From contig JBBCIS010000003.1 in NCBI GenBank assembly GCA_037189845.1, positions 434,001 through 498,000 on the forward strand: a stretch of DNA of 64,000 nucleotides, in the 5' to 3' direction. The DNA comes from JAMLHH01 sp037189845. GTDB taxonomy: Bacteria; Bacteroidota; Bacteroidia; Chitinophagales; JADIYW01. The notes beneath the pieces are model-generated. The model was given only the letters and a program-made list of their open reading frames with translations, did not search any database and had not been told where the DNA came from. Positions 45,398-54,792 of the stretch are shown one piece after another (position 1 is the first letter of the stretch; each line of letters starts with the position of its first letter). Made by a program: the position numbers and the translations under genes.

Positions 45398-46492
45398 TTA
45401 GATCTCAGTAATAACTTCAGACATCTGACTTTCAAACCTTGTCAGTATTTTAGAATACACTTCTATGAACTTGTCATTTTTCATCTTTTCATAAAGAAAA
45501 TCAGCCAGCCAAAAATTATTAGCTTCTGACTGAACCATCACCCTCATTACTTCCTCTTGATCATACTTTTCAACTTTGAGATGTATTTCATGATTATTGC
45601 ACCACAATTCTTCACTAAACATTTCTGTTATTTCCTTTTTCCTACCACTATTTAGAGCTTCTATAATTATACACAGTTCACTTTCTCCTCCCATCAATTT
45701 TCCAAAATAGATGGTGAGTATGACAGATGAATTCTTCTCTTTAAAAATATGCCAGCAATAATTTTTCCCTTCTTTAGCAATAATTTCTCTCAAACTATCA
45801 TTCTCTTTCTGCAGACTTATATGCAGCTTTTTCATTTGAGCATTGATATACTCCCTTGTACTAGCTTTCGCAGCGATAGCTTTTTCTATAAGCTGAGCAT
45901 TTTCCATATACAATTTAATATCATTGGTAAACTCCATATTTCTTGTCAGATTTTTAATTGCATTGACAAAATCGTTCAGATGAAAATCGCCTTTTAATAA
46001 ATGTTGCACTTCATTTTCTATAGCAGTAATCCATTCCAGATGAGTGATATTGACAAAGTTATCTCTACTCCCTTCTGGTCTTAGAGTCAGTAATACGCCA
46101 GTTTTATTTTTTATATTTACTCCATTCAGATATGCAGGCAAATCATTTGTTACTGATGCATATACTTTATTTTCTATAATGATAGCTGAATTTTTAGATA
46201 TATCTCTAATCAGAATATCTATTCTTTTCCCATCATCAAGGCCATGTTCCGTTTTTGCATCAAAGCTATTACCCTCATTCCATTGAATTTCTTTTCCTTT
46301 CCTGTGCACCAATTCTATCAGGGTATTCAAAAAATAATCAGCCGTCACTTCCCTATTCAGATAATATGCATATACTCTTGAAATAGTATTTTCACATGTA
46401 GGTTTCCCTACAATATCCAAATATGTTTCCGGATTTTTTGAGTGAATAAATGACAAGCTTTTGAGAGATTCTATATCTTCTGTTATCAACAT
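45398..46492 (-). CDS. Orphan PD-(D/E)XK nuclease-fold protein
   Basis: This 364-residue protein has an N-terminal PD-(D/E)XK core. It has an early helix with E34 (CENTISRVYAYYL), D92 in RIDILIRD, and E107-x-K109 in AIIIENKVYAS, followed by a helix with DLPAYLNGV. This matches the PDDEXK_4 type, often seen in accessory or defence-like loci. The C-terminal half (about 200-364) is helical and unrecognised. No methylase, helicase or other defence gene is adjacent, and the gene is AT-rich like the secreted protein at 5.1 kb. It could be a solitary nuclease-fold effector; the function is unknown. Confidence 0.75.
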   Translation of the reverse strand: MLITEDIESLKSLSFIHSKNPETYLDIVGKPTCENTISRVYAYYLNREVTADYFLNTLIELVHRKGKEIQWNEGNSFDAKTEHGLDDGKRIDILIRDISKNSAIIIENKVYASVTNDLPAYLNGVNIKNKTGVLLTLRPEGSRDNFVNITHLEWITAIENEVQHLLKGDFHLNDFVNAIKNLTRNMEFTNDIKLYMENAQLIEKAIAAKASTREYINAQMKKLHISLQKENDSLREIIAKEGKNYCWHIFKEKNSSVILTIYFGKLMGGESELCIIIEALNSGRKKEITEMFSEELWCNNHEIHLKVEKYDQEEVMRVMVQSEANNFWLADFLYEKMKNDKFIEVYSKILTRFESQMSEVITEI

Positions 46493-46675
46493 ATTTCATG
46501 AAGTTAAAAAATCAATTATTATTTAATAAAATCATTTCACTGAAACGACATAGATAGCTCATTCAGATATTATTCAAAATCACAATAAACACTATAAACC
46601 TCTAACTATTTAGAAGTATTTAAATTCGTTATTTACCGTGAAGAATTCTTTGTATTTCCTTGCCAACTTTATGTT

Positions 46676-47833
46676 ATGAAAAAGTTGAAAGGTAATTACG
46701 AAGTAAAGGATCATCAACTATCCATTTCTTTGCCTAAAATATGGTTGCGGCTCATCAGAACCAATAAGATCACAAATCGTACAATGTTCTGGAAAATTAC
46801 ATCTTTTGTTTTCCTGACCTGGCCTTTCCAGTGGATACAAAGGGTTCTTTTTAACCGCAGAATCAAAAAGGTAGATTTACAAAAAAATCCTCCGGTTTTT
46901 ATTCTCGGGCATTGGAGAAGCGGGACTACCCACCTCCATTATCTGATGGCGAAAGATCCTCAATTCAGCTATCTGAGTAATTATAAAGCATTCCTGCTGA
47001 ATATCTCTCTTTTGGGAAGAACATGGCTCAAGTTTATCTTAAGTCCGTTGATGCCGGACAAAAGACCTCAGGATAATGTGCCCATGTCAGTAGATGCTCC
47101 TGCAGAAGAAGAACAGCCTTTTACTAATCTTTCTTCCAGAAGTGGTATGCTGAGTTTCTTTTTTCCGAAAAACACTACTTACCACGAAAAATACAATCTT
47201 TTTAATGGTATCACAAAACGGGAAAAAAGGCTCTGGAAAAGAGATTACACCTATCTGTTAAAACTGATTTCATATACAGACGGGGGAGATAAGCAGCTGG
47301 TGTTGAAAAATCCACACAATACCGGAAGAGTGAAAGAATTACTGGAATTATTCCCCAATGCTAAATTCGTTTTCATACACCGGAATCCTTACGAGATATT
47401 TCATTCCAGCAGACACTTGTACCATACAATGATTAAAAGTCAGTTTTTACATGAATTTTCTGACGAGGAAGTAGACAACAGGGTATTTTACAATTTCACG
47501 ACTACTATGCGCAAATATGTCAACGAAGCTCATCTGATTCCGGAAGGGAATCTGATAGAAGTCAGCTATGATGAGCTGGATCATGCTCCCGTAGAAACCA
47601 TGGAAAAAATCTATTCGGAATTAGGCATTCAGCATTTTGATGCAGCCAAACCGCACATGGAGGAATATCTATCCAAAGTAAGCAATTACAAGAAAAACAG
47701 CTTCCCGAACCTGGATGACGAATATATCCGGAGAATTAATAACGAATGGGACTTCGCATTCAGACATTGGGGTTATGAAAAAGTTTCACCCGCTTTTCAG
47801 CTAAAAAACAATTCATTACAACAAATAAGATAA
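46676..47833 (+). CDS. Sulfotransferase-family protein
   Basis: This 385-residue protein has a PAPS-binding sulfotransferase fold. The 5'-phosphosulfate loop is FILGHWRSGTTHLHYL (about 75-90), and the 3'-phosphate site is FVFIHRNPYEIFHSSRHLY (about 234-252). An N-terminal hydrophobic segment (about 42-58) may anchor it to the membrane. The acceptor is unknown; related bacterial enzymes sulfate glycans or lipids. It stands alone on the plus strand and ends near a bidirectional terminator. No PAPS synthesis genes are in the window. Confidence 0.88.
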   Translation: MKKLKGNYEVKDHQLSISLPKIWLRLIRTNKITNRTMFWKITSFVFLTWPFQWIQRVLFNRRIKKVDLQKNPPVFILGHWRSGTTHLHYLMAKDPQFSYLSNYKAFLLNISLLGRTWLKFILSPLMPDKRPQDNVPMSVDAPAEEEQPFTNLSSRSGMLSFFFPKNTTYHEKYNLFNGITKREKRLWKRDYTYLLKLISYTDGGDKQLVLKNPHNTGRVKELLELFPNAKFVFIHRNPYEIFHSSRHLYHTMIKSQFLHEFSDEEVDNRVFYNFTTTMRKYVNEAHLIPEGNLIEVSYDELDHAPVETMEKIYSELGIQHFDAAKPHMEEYLSKVSNYKKNSFPNLDDEYIRRINNEWDFAFRHWGYEKVSPAFQLKNNSLQQIR

Positions 47834-47891
47834 TTTTTATGATCTCAATTGATTCCTGAAGATCTTTAATACAATTCACATTCAAATAAAA

Positions 47892-47913
47892 AAGGAGAGC
47901 AAGAGCTCTCCTT
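47892..47913. terminator. Bidirectional terminator between sulfotransferase and thiolase genes
   Basis: AAGGAGAGC / GCTCTCCTT is a 9-bp stem with a 4-nt loop, flanked by an A run on the left and T-rich DNA on the right. It serves two convergent genes. Confidence 0.88.
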
Positions 47914-47936
47914 CTATCTTTAATATCAAGCGATAA

Positions 47937-49112
47937 TTATACTTTTTCGATCACGATTGCACTTGCACCGCCACCGCCATTACAGATACCGGCAGCACCA
48001 ACTTTACCACCTTTCTGATTCAAAGCAGAAATCAAGGTACAAACTATTCTTGCACCACTCATACCTATCGGATGACCTAATGATACTGCACCACCAAATA
48101 CATTGACTTTAGCAGGATCTAACTGCATTTCCTGAATATTTGCCAGAGACACTACCGCAAACGCTTCATTGATTTCAAATAAATCTACATCAGCCATTGA
48201 TTTGCCTGCTTTTTCTACCGCTTTCGGGATTGCAATTGCAGGGGTAGTAGTAAACCAATCCGGAGATTGCTCTGCATCAGCATATGATAAAACTTTTGCC
48301 AAAGGTTTGATACCTAATTCATCCGCTTTCTCTTTGCTCATCAAGACTACAGCAGCGGCACCATCGTTGATTTTCGATGAATTTACCGCAGTAACTGTAC
48401 CATCTTTGATAAAAGCCGGTTTTACAGCACCTGCTTTGGAAGCATCAAATTTGCTATACTCTTCGTCTTTATCTACAACTACATCACCCTTTCTCCCCGA
48501 AATAGTTACCGGTGCCAATTCATCATTGAATGATCCGTTTGCATAAGCTTCGGCCGCTCTTCTGTATGACTCTACAGCATAAGCATCCTGCTGCTCACGG
48601 GAGAACTCATATTTGCTTGCACACAACTCAGCTGTGTTACCCATCATTGTTTTTTTGTAAGGATCCTGAAGACCATCTCTTACGATTGCATCCAGAATTT
48701 CTCCGTTTCCATAACGGATACCTGATCTTCCGCTTGGCAGATAGAAAGGTGCGTTACTCATGCTTTCCATACCTCCGGCTACCACTATATCGCTATCGCC
48801 CAACATAATAGACTGAGCAGCCAATGTAATAGCTTTCAAACCTGAAGCACAAACTTTATTGATCGTAGTTGCTCTTGCAGATTCAGTAATTCCCGCAGCT
48901 AAAGCCACCTGACGCGCAGGAGCCTGGCCGACATTAGCCGTCAAAACATTACCCATGATCACCTCATCTACCTGATCTCCCTGAATACCAGCTCTTTCCA
49001 AAGCTTTCTGAATAGCTACTTTTCCAAGATCCAATGCAGTCAATGAAGACAATCCGCCATTAAAGCTTCCGATAGGTGTTCTTGCAACCGATACAATATA
49101 TACTTCTTTCAT
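47937..49112 (-). CDS. Acetyl-CoA C-acetyltransferase (thiolase)
   Basis: This 391-residue thiolase has nucleophile C88 in NKVCASGLKA, H347 in GHPIGMSGAR and C377 in CNGGGGAS, all intact. Size and sequence fit the biosynthetic acetoacetyl-CoA thiolase family (AtoB/PhaA type), but degradative activity on longer 3-ketoacyl-CoA cannot be excluded. The N-terminus MKEVYIVSVARTPIGSF is typical, so the start is secure. It is monocistronic, ending at a bidirectional terminator. No fatty-acid or PHA genes are next to it. Confidence 0.95.
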   Translation of the reverse strand: MKEVYIVSVARTPIGSFNGGLSSLTALDLGKVAIQKALERAGIQGDQVDEVIMGNVLTANVGQAPARQVALAAGITESARATTINKVCASGLKAITLAAQSIMLGDSDIVVAGGMESMSNAPFYLPSGRSGIRYGNGEILDAIVRDGLQDPYKKTMMGNTAELCASKYEFSREQQDAYAVESYRRAAEAYANGSFNDELAPVTISGRKGDVVVDKDEEYSKFDASKAGAVKPAFIKDGTVTAVNSSKINDGAAAVVLMSKEKADELGIKPLAKVLSYADAEQSPDWFTTTPAIAIPKAVEKAGKSMADVDLFEINEAFAVVSLANIQEMQLDPAKVNVFGGAVSLGHPIGMSGARIVCTLISALNQKGGKVGAAGICNGGGGASAIVIEKV

Positions 49113-49238
49113 TTTGGTATAAAATTTTTAAGTGCCACAAGATAACACTAAGTCCATGAAATATAAAATTTCACCTTATTATTAGTCATTCAGGGTACTT
49201 ATAAACATTTGTGAAATCAATACGATGTGCAATTTTAT

Positions 49239-49246
49239 TATTTTTG
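49239..49246 (+). promoter_or_regulatory. Candidate -7 box of the ftsK promoter
   Basis: TATTTTTG matches TAnnTTTG, 29 bp before the ftsK start. A TTTG at 49208-49211 is 27 bp upstream, too far for a normal -33 box. Confidence 0.45.
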
Positions 49247-49275
49247 AAGATTCCCGCTCTTAGCGTGATTGTAAT

Positions 49276-51831
49276 ATGGCGAAACAAAAAAACACTCAAG
49301 ATAAAAATGTGTCTGCTGAAACAGAGCTTCCCGCTTTTTTCAATCTGGACAGAATAAAAAGATTTGCCGGCTTATCGCTGGTATTTTTTTCTATCATGCT
49401 GCTGATCTCTCTGATATCATACTGCTTCAACTGGAAAGCAGATCAGGGCAATGTAGTCAACCCTGCATGGAATATTTTATTCAGTCAGACAAAAGATGTC
49501 CACAATGCAATGGGAAGAGTCGGCGCATATTTTTCTCATTTGCTCATCTTCAATCTTTTTGGTGTCGGCGCATTCATTATTCCGTATTTACTTTTTGCCC
49601 TTGGCGTAAATATCACTTTTTCCAAAAGACTTTTTGCTACGTTGAGAATTGCTTTTTATGTGGCGTTAGGTCTTATTATTATTCCTCTGACAGCACAGTT
49701 CTTCTTTCCTGAAGCCGGTTTTTCAATTGGTGGCGGAATGGGAAAAATGCTGTATCTGTGGCTATCAACATTGATTGGCCGACTGGGCCTGGGTATCTTA
49801 TTGATCGGAGGATTTTCCACCTATCTTTTATGGAAATTCCGCAAATCACTGCAACGTGCCTGGGAGAATTATCAGGCAAGTTTAGAACAAAAACGTCTTG
49901 AAAGAGAGGCTGAAAGGGAAAGAATCGGAGGGGAAACACTTATTCCGGAAGAAAAAGTTGCTCCTACTCCGCATTTTCAGGACAACACCTATGATATTCT
50001 AAACAAGACATCTGATTCCCATATTGAGCGTGAAGAAAATTTATCCGGGGCGGAAGAAGAGCTCACCCATTACGTTGAACCGGAACAGATTGTTTTTGAA
50101 ACAAAAATAGTGACTCCTGATCCAGTAAATATTCCTACTGAAATTACAGGATTTGGAAGTATGGAAGAGGAAGATACGGATGAAATAGAATTTGAGACTA
50201 TTACTCCTGCAAGGAGAAATCATGCTACTCCTAAAGAAGAGCTTTCGTTAGAATTAGACCAGCCATTACACATAGAAGAAACAGCGGCACCTGCTTTTCA
50301 GAACCAGGGTCATCTTTCCTCTCCGTTTGACCACACACTGGAATTAAGCAGGTTTAAATTTCCGCCGATAGAACTTTTAGTAGATCACGGAAGCGGTGAA
50401 ATCTCTATCGATAAGGATGATCTGGAAAATAAAAAGAATCAGATTGTATCCACTTTATTGAACTACAATATCAGCATTGACAAAATCAAAGCCACTGTCG
50501 GCCCTACGGTTACTTTATACGAGATAGTACCAAGTGCCGGTATCAGAATCAGCAAGATCAAAAATCTGGAAGATGATATTGCATTAAGCTTAGCAGCTTT
50601 GGGTATCAGGATCATAGCTCCGATTCCAGGGAAAGGTACCATCGGTATAGAAGTTCCGAATATCAAAAAAGCTGTAGTATCCATGCGTTCTATGATTGGA
50701 TCGGAAAAGTTTCAGAATGCAGACATGGATTTACCGGTTGCAATCGGAAAAACTATTACAAACGAATACTACATTGCTGACCTTGCTAAAATGCCGCATT
50801 TACTCATGGCTGGTGCAACAGGCCAGGGTAAATCAGTAGGATTAAATGCATTGCTGGTTTCTCTTTTGTACAAAAAGCACCCGACTGAATTAAAATTTGT
50901 ATTGGTCGACCCGAAAAAAGTAGAGTTGACTCTTTTTAAAAAAATAGAAAGCTATTATCTGGCCAAATTACCGAATGAGGAAGAGGCCATCATTACCGAC
51001 ACTAAAAAAGTAATCAATACATTGAATGCTCTTTGTATTGAAATGGATCAGAGATACGATCTGCTGAAAGCGGCAATGGTACGCAATATCAAAGAGTACA
51101 ATCAGAAAATCAAGGAACGCAAACTAAATCCTCTGAATGGCCACAGATATTTACCTTATATCGTATTAGTTGTGGATGAGTTTGCCGACCTGATGATGAC
51201 TGCCGGTAAAGAGGTAGAAATGCCTATTGCCAGACTGGCACAATTAGCGAGAGCCATTGGAATTCATCTTGTAATTGCAACTCAAAGACCATCCGTAAAT
51301 ATTATCACGGGTGTTATCAAGGCAAACTTCCCGGGCAGGATTGCATTTAAAGTAGCTTCTAAGATTGATTCCAGAACGATTCTGGATGCCGGCGGTGCAG
51401 ATCAGCTGATTGGTCGCGGAGATTTACTGCTTTCACTGAACAGCGATATTATCCGTTTGCAGTGTCCGTTTGTAGATACTCCGGAAGTAGAAAGTATTGC
51501 CAATTTTATTGAAGATCAGGATCTCCCTTGTGAAACATATGAGCTGCCGGAATATATTGATCCTAAAGAAAAAAGTGACGGATTTGAGGATGACAGCTTA
51601 TTTGACAGAGATCCGATGTTTGACGATGCTGCCAGACTGATCGTCATGAATCAGGTGGGTTCTACATCTTTGATACAACGAAAAATGTCATTAGGCTATA
51701 ACAGAGCAGGCAGATTGATGGATCAATTGGAAGCTGCCAAGATTGTTGGTCCGAATTTAGGTAGTAAAGCGAGAGAAGTTTTAGTAAAATCTGTAGAAGA
51801 ATTGGAACAAATTTTGCAAGGTTTCAACTAA
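49276..51831 (+). CDS. ftsK: DNA translocase FtsK
   Basis: FtsK anchors at the septum and pumps chromosome termini apart during division. The 851-residue protein has four N-terminal membrane helices (about 29-50, 85-110, 115-138, 163-186) and an acidic linker (about 195-350). The RecA-like motor has Walker A AGATGQGKSVGLNALL (about 511-526) and Walker B VLVVDEFADLMM. The C-terminal winged-helix gamma domain is GSTSLIQRKMSLGYNRAGRL. The gamma domain implies KOPS-like sequence reading. lolA follows after 11 bp, a pairing common in Bacteroidota. Confidence 0.97.
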   Translation: MAKQKNTQDKNVSAETELPAFFNLDRIKRFAGLSLVFFSIMLLISLISYCFNWKADQGNVVNPAWNILFSQTKDVHNAMGRVGAYFSHLLIFNLFGVGAFIIPYLLFALGVNITFSKRLFATLRIAFYVALGLIIIPLTAQFFFPEAGFSIGGGMGKMLYLWLSTLIGRLGLGILLIGGFSTYLLWKFRKSLQRAWENYQASLEQKRLEREAERERIGGETLIPEEKVAPTPHFQDNTYDILNKTSDSHIEREENLSGAEEELTHYVEPEQIVFETKIVTPDPVNIPTEITGFGSMEEEDTDEIEFETITPARRNHATPKEELSLELDQPLHIEETAAPAFQNQGHLSSPFDHTLELSRFKFPPIELLVDHGSGEISIDKDDLENKKNQIVSTLLNYNISIDKIKATVGPTVTLYEIVPSAGIRISKIKNLEDDIALSLAALGIRIIAPIPGKGTIGIEVPNIKKAVVSMRSMIGSEKFQNADMDLPVAIGKTITNEYYIADLAKMPHLLMAGATGQGKSVGLNALLVSLLYKKHPTELKFVLVDPKKVELTLFKKIESYYLAKLPNEEEAIITDTKKVINTLNALCIEMDQRYDLLKAAMVRNIKEYNQKIKERKLNPLNGHRYLPYIVLVVDEFADLMMTAGKEVEMPIARLAQLARAIGIHLVIATQRPSVNIITGVIKANFPGRIAFKVASKIDSRTILDAGGADQLIGRGDLLLSLNSDIIRLQCPFVDTPEVESIANFIEDQDLPCETYELPEYIDPKEKSDGFEDDSLFDRDPMFDDAARLIVMNQVGSTSLIQRKMSLGYNRAGRLMDQLEAAKIVGPNLGSKAREVLVKSVEELEQILQGFN

Positions 51832-51842
51832 CTAGTTTTATA

Positions 51843-52511
51843 ATGATCAAGCATTTTTTTATTTATACGTGTATTTCTTTTTTGTGTATTACAGGTGTTT
51901 TTGCTAAAACAGAGCAAAATCCCTCCATGAACGATCCTAAGGCCAAAGCAGTTTTAGATAAAGCTAGTGAGATCTACAAGCAAAATTCAGGCATCCACTC
52001 TAAGTTTACCCAAACAATAGAAGTTCCCGGAGGAAAAACAAATACCAAAACCGGAGAGATTTATTTAAAAGGCAATAAATTCAAAATTAAATTTCCCGAT
52101 CAGGAAATCTATTGTAATGAAAATTCTGTCTGGACCTATCTGAAAGACGGCAATGAAGTGCAGATCAATGACTATGAGCCGGACCCTTCGGATATCAGTC
52201 CTTCGACCATGTTTAATATCTATCAGAAAGATTTTTACTATATCAAAATAGCTGATGAAACTGTCAACAGCAAACCTTGTAACGTGATAGACCTCACTCC
52301 AAAAGACAAATCCCGTTCTTATTTCAAAGTAAGGCTCTGGATCAATAAGGAAACCTCATTATTGAGCAAGATCAAAATTTTTGACAAAAATGGCTACCGG
52401 TATAATTACACTATCAATTATATCAACAACAAAGCAAGAATAGAAGACGGCCAGTTTAATTTTGATAAAAGCAACTACCCGGGAGTTAAAATAGAAGACC
52501 TTAGGTTTTAA
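51843..52511 (+). CDS. lolA: Outer-membrane lipoprotein carrier LolA
   Basis: LolA carries lipoproteins through the periplasm from the inner to the outer membrane. The 222-residue protein has a signal peptide (ending GVFAKTEQ, about residue 22) and the LolA open beta-barrel. Recognisable parts include SKFTQTIEVPGGKTNTKTGE, IYLKGNKFKIKFPDQEI and VRLWINKETSLLSKIKIFDK. Membership follows from fold-like sequence and from its position directly behind ftsK. The operon ends at the terminator at 52520. Confidence 0.92.
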   Translation: MIKHFFIYTCISFLCITGVFAKTEQNPSMNDPKAKAVLDKASEIYKQNSGIHSKFTQTIEVPGGKTNTKTGEIYLKGNKFKIKFPDQEIYCNENSVWTYLKDGNEVQINDYEPDPSDISPSTMFNIYQKDFYYIKIADETVNSKPCNVIDLTPKDKSRSYFKVRLWINKETSLLSKIKIFDKNGYRYNYTINYINNKARIEDGQFNFDKSNYPGVKIEDLRF

Positions 52512-52519
52512 ACAAAAAA

Positions 52520-52558
52520 GTGAAAAACAGGGGATCATTGCAACCCCGTGTTTTTCAC
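52520..52558 (+). terminator. Terminator after ftsK-lolA
   Basis: GTGAAAAACA-GGG pairs with CCC-(G)-TGTTTTTCAC across a small bulge and an 11-nt loop. It lies 9 bp after the lolA stop. Confidence 0.75.
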
Positions 52559-52752
52559 AGATAAATAATGTGTGTGATGCAGCAAAGATAAAGAACAAAT
52601 CATAATCTACATCATCCTCACCTTTTTTTAGCATTAAAAATGTGATAAATATCACATTGCATCCGGAAATCTCTCAGCTCTGTAATACCTCATCAATCAG
52701 CAGTATATACTTTCTGATCATTTAGAAATATTATTCACCAACTAACATAAAA

Positions 52753-52780
52753 AACCGTGTTCAATTGAGTGAACACGGTT
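52753..52780 (-). terminator. Terminator after tolC
   Basis: The 11-bp stem AACCGTGTTCA / TGAACACGGTT with a 6-nt loop is followed on the minus strand by T's (TTTTATGTTAG). It lies about 35 bp beyond the TolC-family stop. Confidence 0.9.
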
Positions 52781-52814
52781 GCATTTTTCAAAAGACACGC
52801 TTTTTGAGAGACTT

Positions 52815-54152
52815 TTAGTTATCCCCCAACGCTTTATTAATATCAGTTTTTGCTATCAGCACTTTATACGTCGCATTGATCAGTGTAGCCTGAGTAGTAT
52901 ATAATTGCTGCTCTGCATTTGTCAATTCCAGACTGGAACCTACTCCTTCTTTATACTTCACCTGAGCTACTTTATAAATCTTCTCAGCCAGCTCAAGATT
53001 TCTGGTAGTATTGTTATATTCATTCATCGCATTGACATAATCCAGCCTTGCTTTTGAATAAGATAATTTAAAGCTTTCCAATAATTGCTCTCTTCCCAAA
53101 CGAATCCTTTGCAAGTCTTCTTTGGCACTATTGATCTTTGCACGTCTTCCAAAGCTATCCCATATCGGAACATTTAACTGTACGCCAAAATATCTTACGT
53201 TGAACCATGAATAATCGTCCCCAAATTTAAAAAATGAAAATTTATCTCTCTGCGCTGATGAAGCCAAAGTACTGAATGCTGTCAAAGAGGGCAAATGTGC
53301 ATATTTCATCCTCTTTATGTTTGCAATATTCACCTGCTCTCTCAGATCCATGAGGTGCAGTTCGCTTCTGCCTTCAAATTCTCCTGCTTCCGGATACAGC
53401 TCCATATCAGTGCTTACAAAATCTGCGAGTGTCTGAGTAAGGGTCAACTCTTCTTCAACCGGATAGCCCATCTGAAATTTCAATACAACCTCTGTCAGCT
53501 TAACATTATTCTGAAGCGTATTTACCTGTGTCTTCAGATTAGCCAGTGAAAGAGATAATCTGTCTACATCTATTTCTTCCACTAATCCATTATCAAACAA
53601 CAATTTTGTCTGCTGATGTAATGTTTCCAGATTTTTAATATTCTTTGCAACGATCTCGGCACTTTCTCTTGCTACCAGCACATTATAATATGAGCGGGAG
53701 ATCATGTCTTTCAGGTCTTCAGTTTTGACAAATTTTTCCTGTTCTGTCATCTGAACGAAGATATCTGCTGCTTTCAATCCTACCAGAAATACTCCATTAA
53801 AAATTGCCTGCGTAGCATTTACAGAAGTATTGATATTATTGGGTAAGCCGAATTGTATGACCTGTGCTTCAGGCATTCCGAATGTCCCTGCCGGAATAAT
53901 AGTAGCATTCAATTTTCCGTAATGAGTATAAGTCAGATCTGCGTTGACCTGAGGCAATAAATAAGAGAGAGATTCCTTCACTCTCAACCTTGCCTGATTT
54001 ACCTCCACCTGCTTAAGTGCGACATCTTTGGAGTTTTTAACAGCATAATCTTTTGCCTGTTCCAATGTAAAAGATGTTACATCCTGGGCTTTCAAAGCTG
54101 TGCCTGAAAATACTATCGCTACTGCGATAACTATTCTGGATAATTTTATCAT
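52815..54152 (-). CDS. TolC-family outer-membrane efflux protein
   Basis: This 445-residue outer-membrane factor has a signal peptide (to about residue 22, GTALKAQ) and the duplicated TolC helical/barrel architecture. Its segments include FTLEQAKDYAVKNSKDVALK, RVKESLSYLLPQVNADLTYT and YKEGVGSSLELTNAEQQLYT. It should form the trimeric exit duct of an efflux or type I pump. The ATG at 54152 (MIKLSRIVIA) is preferred; the longer frame begins with a TTG at 54167 inside tetR. It starts one base after the tetR stop, so it is co-transcribed. No membrane-fusion protein or RND pump follows; a terminator does. Confidence 0.92.
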   Translation of the reverse strand: MIKLSRIVIAVAIVFSGTALKAQDVTSFTLEQAKDYAVKNSKDVALKQVEVNQARLRVKESLSYLLPQVNADLTYTHYGKLNATIIPAGTFGMPEAQVIQFGLPNNINTSVNATQAIFNGVFLVGLKAADIFVQMTEQEKFVKTEDLKDMISRSYYNVLVARESAEIVAKNIKNLETLHQQTKLLFDNGLVEEIDVDRLSLSLANLKTQVNTLQNNVKLTEVVLKFQMGYPVEEELTLTQTLADFVSTDMELYPEAGEFEGRSELHLMDLREQVNIANIKRMKYAHLPSLTAFSTLASSAQRDKFSFFKFGDDYSWFNVRYFGVQLNVPIWDSFGRRAKINSAKEDLQRIRLGREQLLESFKLSYSKARLDYVNAMNEYNNTTRNLELAEKIYKVAQVKYKEGVGSSLELTNAEQQLYTTQATLINATYKVLIAKTDINKALGDN

Positions 54153-54153
54153 A

Positions 54154-54792
54154 CTATGAGTAATCAATATTTATTAATTGAGATTCGAGTTTAGCTCTAC
54201 CCTGTTCGGAGCAAATCGAATAAATATGCATCTGAAGGTGCTCTTTATAAACTTCGTCTAATGAAATGTTAGTCTTCATCAAGCTATGCTGCATCATTGC
54301 GCTATCCAGAAGACCTATATATATGTGTGCTACTATTTTCACCTGTAAATTATCTCTGTAATCTTTGCTGGCTACACCTTTGTTCAGATTTGTCAGAAGG
54401 TGCTGATAAATATCTTTCTCCTTGAATTCATCAACCAACTCCCATGCTTCCGGATAAAACCTTTTTAAATCCTTCAGTGTATCTTTAGAAAATGCTTTAA
54501 AAGTCTGAACATTCAATTTGCCTAACTCCAGCATTTCAGAAATAGGATCCACACCCAGACCTGCAACTTCTTTTATTTCCTGTCTTTTCTGTTCCAAAAC
54601 TACATTTACACAACAGGATACCAGCTTTGCCTTTGTATCAAACAAATGATAGATTGTCTTCTTGGACATGCCCAGCTCCTTAGCAATTTCATCTACCGTT
54701 ACAGTTTTCACACCATCAGTGATAAAGAGACCTGATGCGACCTCTATTACTTTTAATTCCTGATGAGAAAATTGTTTTTCCGGAACAAACAC
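54154..54792 (-). CDS. TetR-family transcriptional regulator
   Basis: This 212-residue regulator has an N-terminal helix-turn-helix (about 12-58: VIEVASGLFITDGVKTVTVDEIAKELGMSKKTIYH, split by the turn) and an unrelated C-terminal ligand-binding helical domain. It precedes the TolC gene and presumably represses the tetR-tolC operon, responding to a toxic compound. A 24-bp inverted repeat 46 bp upstream of its start is a good autoregulatory operator candidate. The inducer is unknown. Confidence 0.93.
   Translation of the reverse strand: MFVPEKQFSHQELKVIEVASGLFITDGVKTVTVDEIAKELGMSKKTIYHLFDTKAKLVSCCVNVVLEQKRQEIKEVAGLGVDPISEMLELGKLNVQTFKAFSKDTLKDLKRFYPEAWELVDEFKEKDIYQHLLTNLNKGVASKDYRDNLQVKIVAHIYIGLLDSAMMQHSLMKTNISLDEVYKEHLQMHIYSICSEQGRAKLESQLINIDYS

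Noticed and set aside
45398..46492. Complete restriction-modification or other multi-gene defence system
   Set aside because: The only nuclease-like gene stands alone; neighbours are a dehydrogenase and a sulfotransferase.
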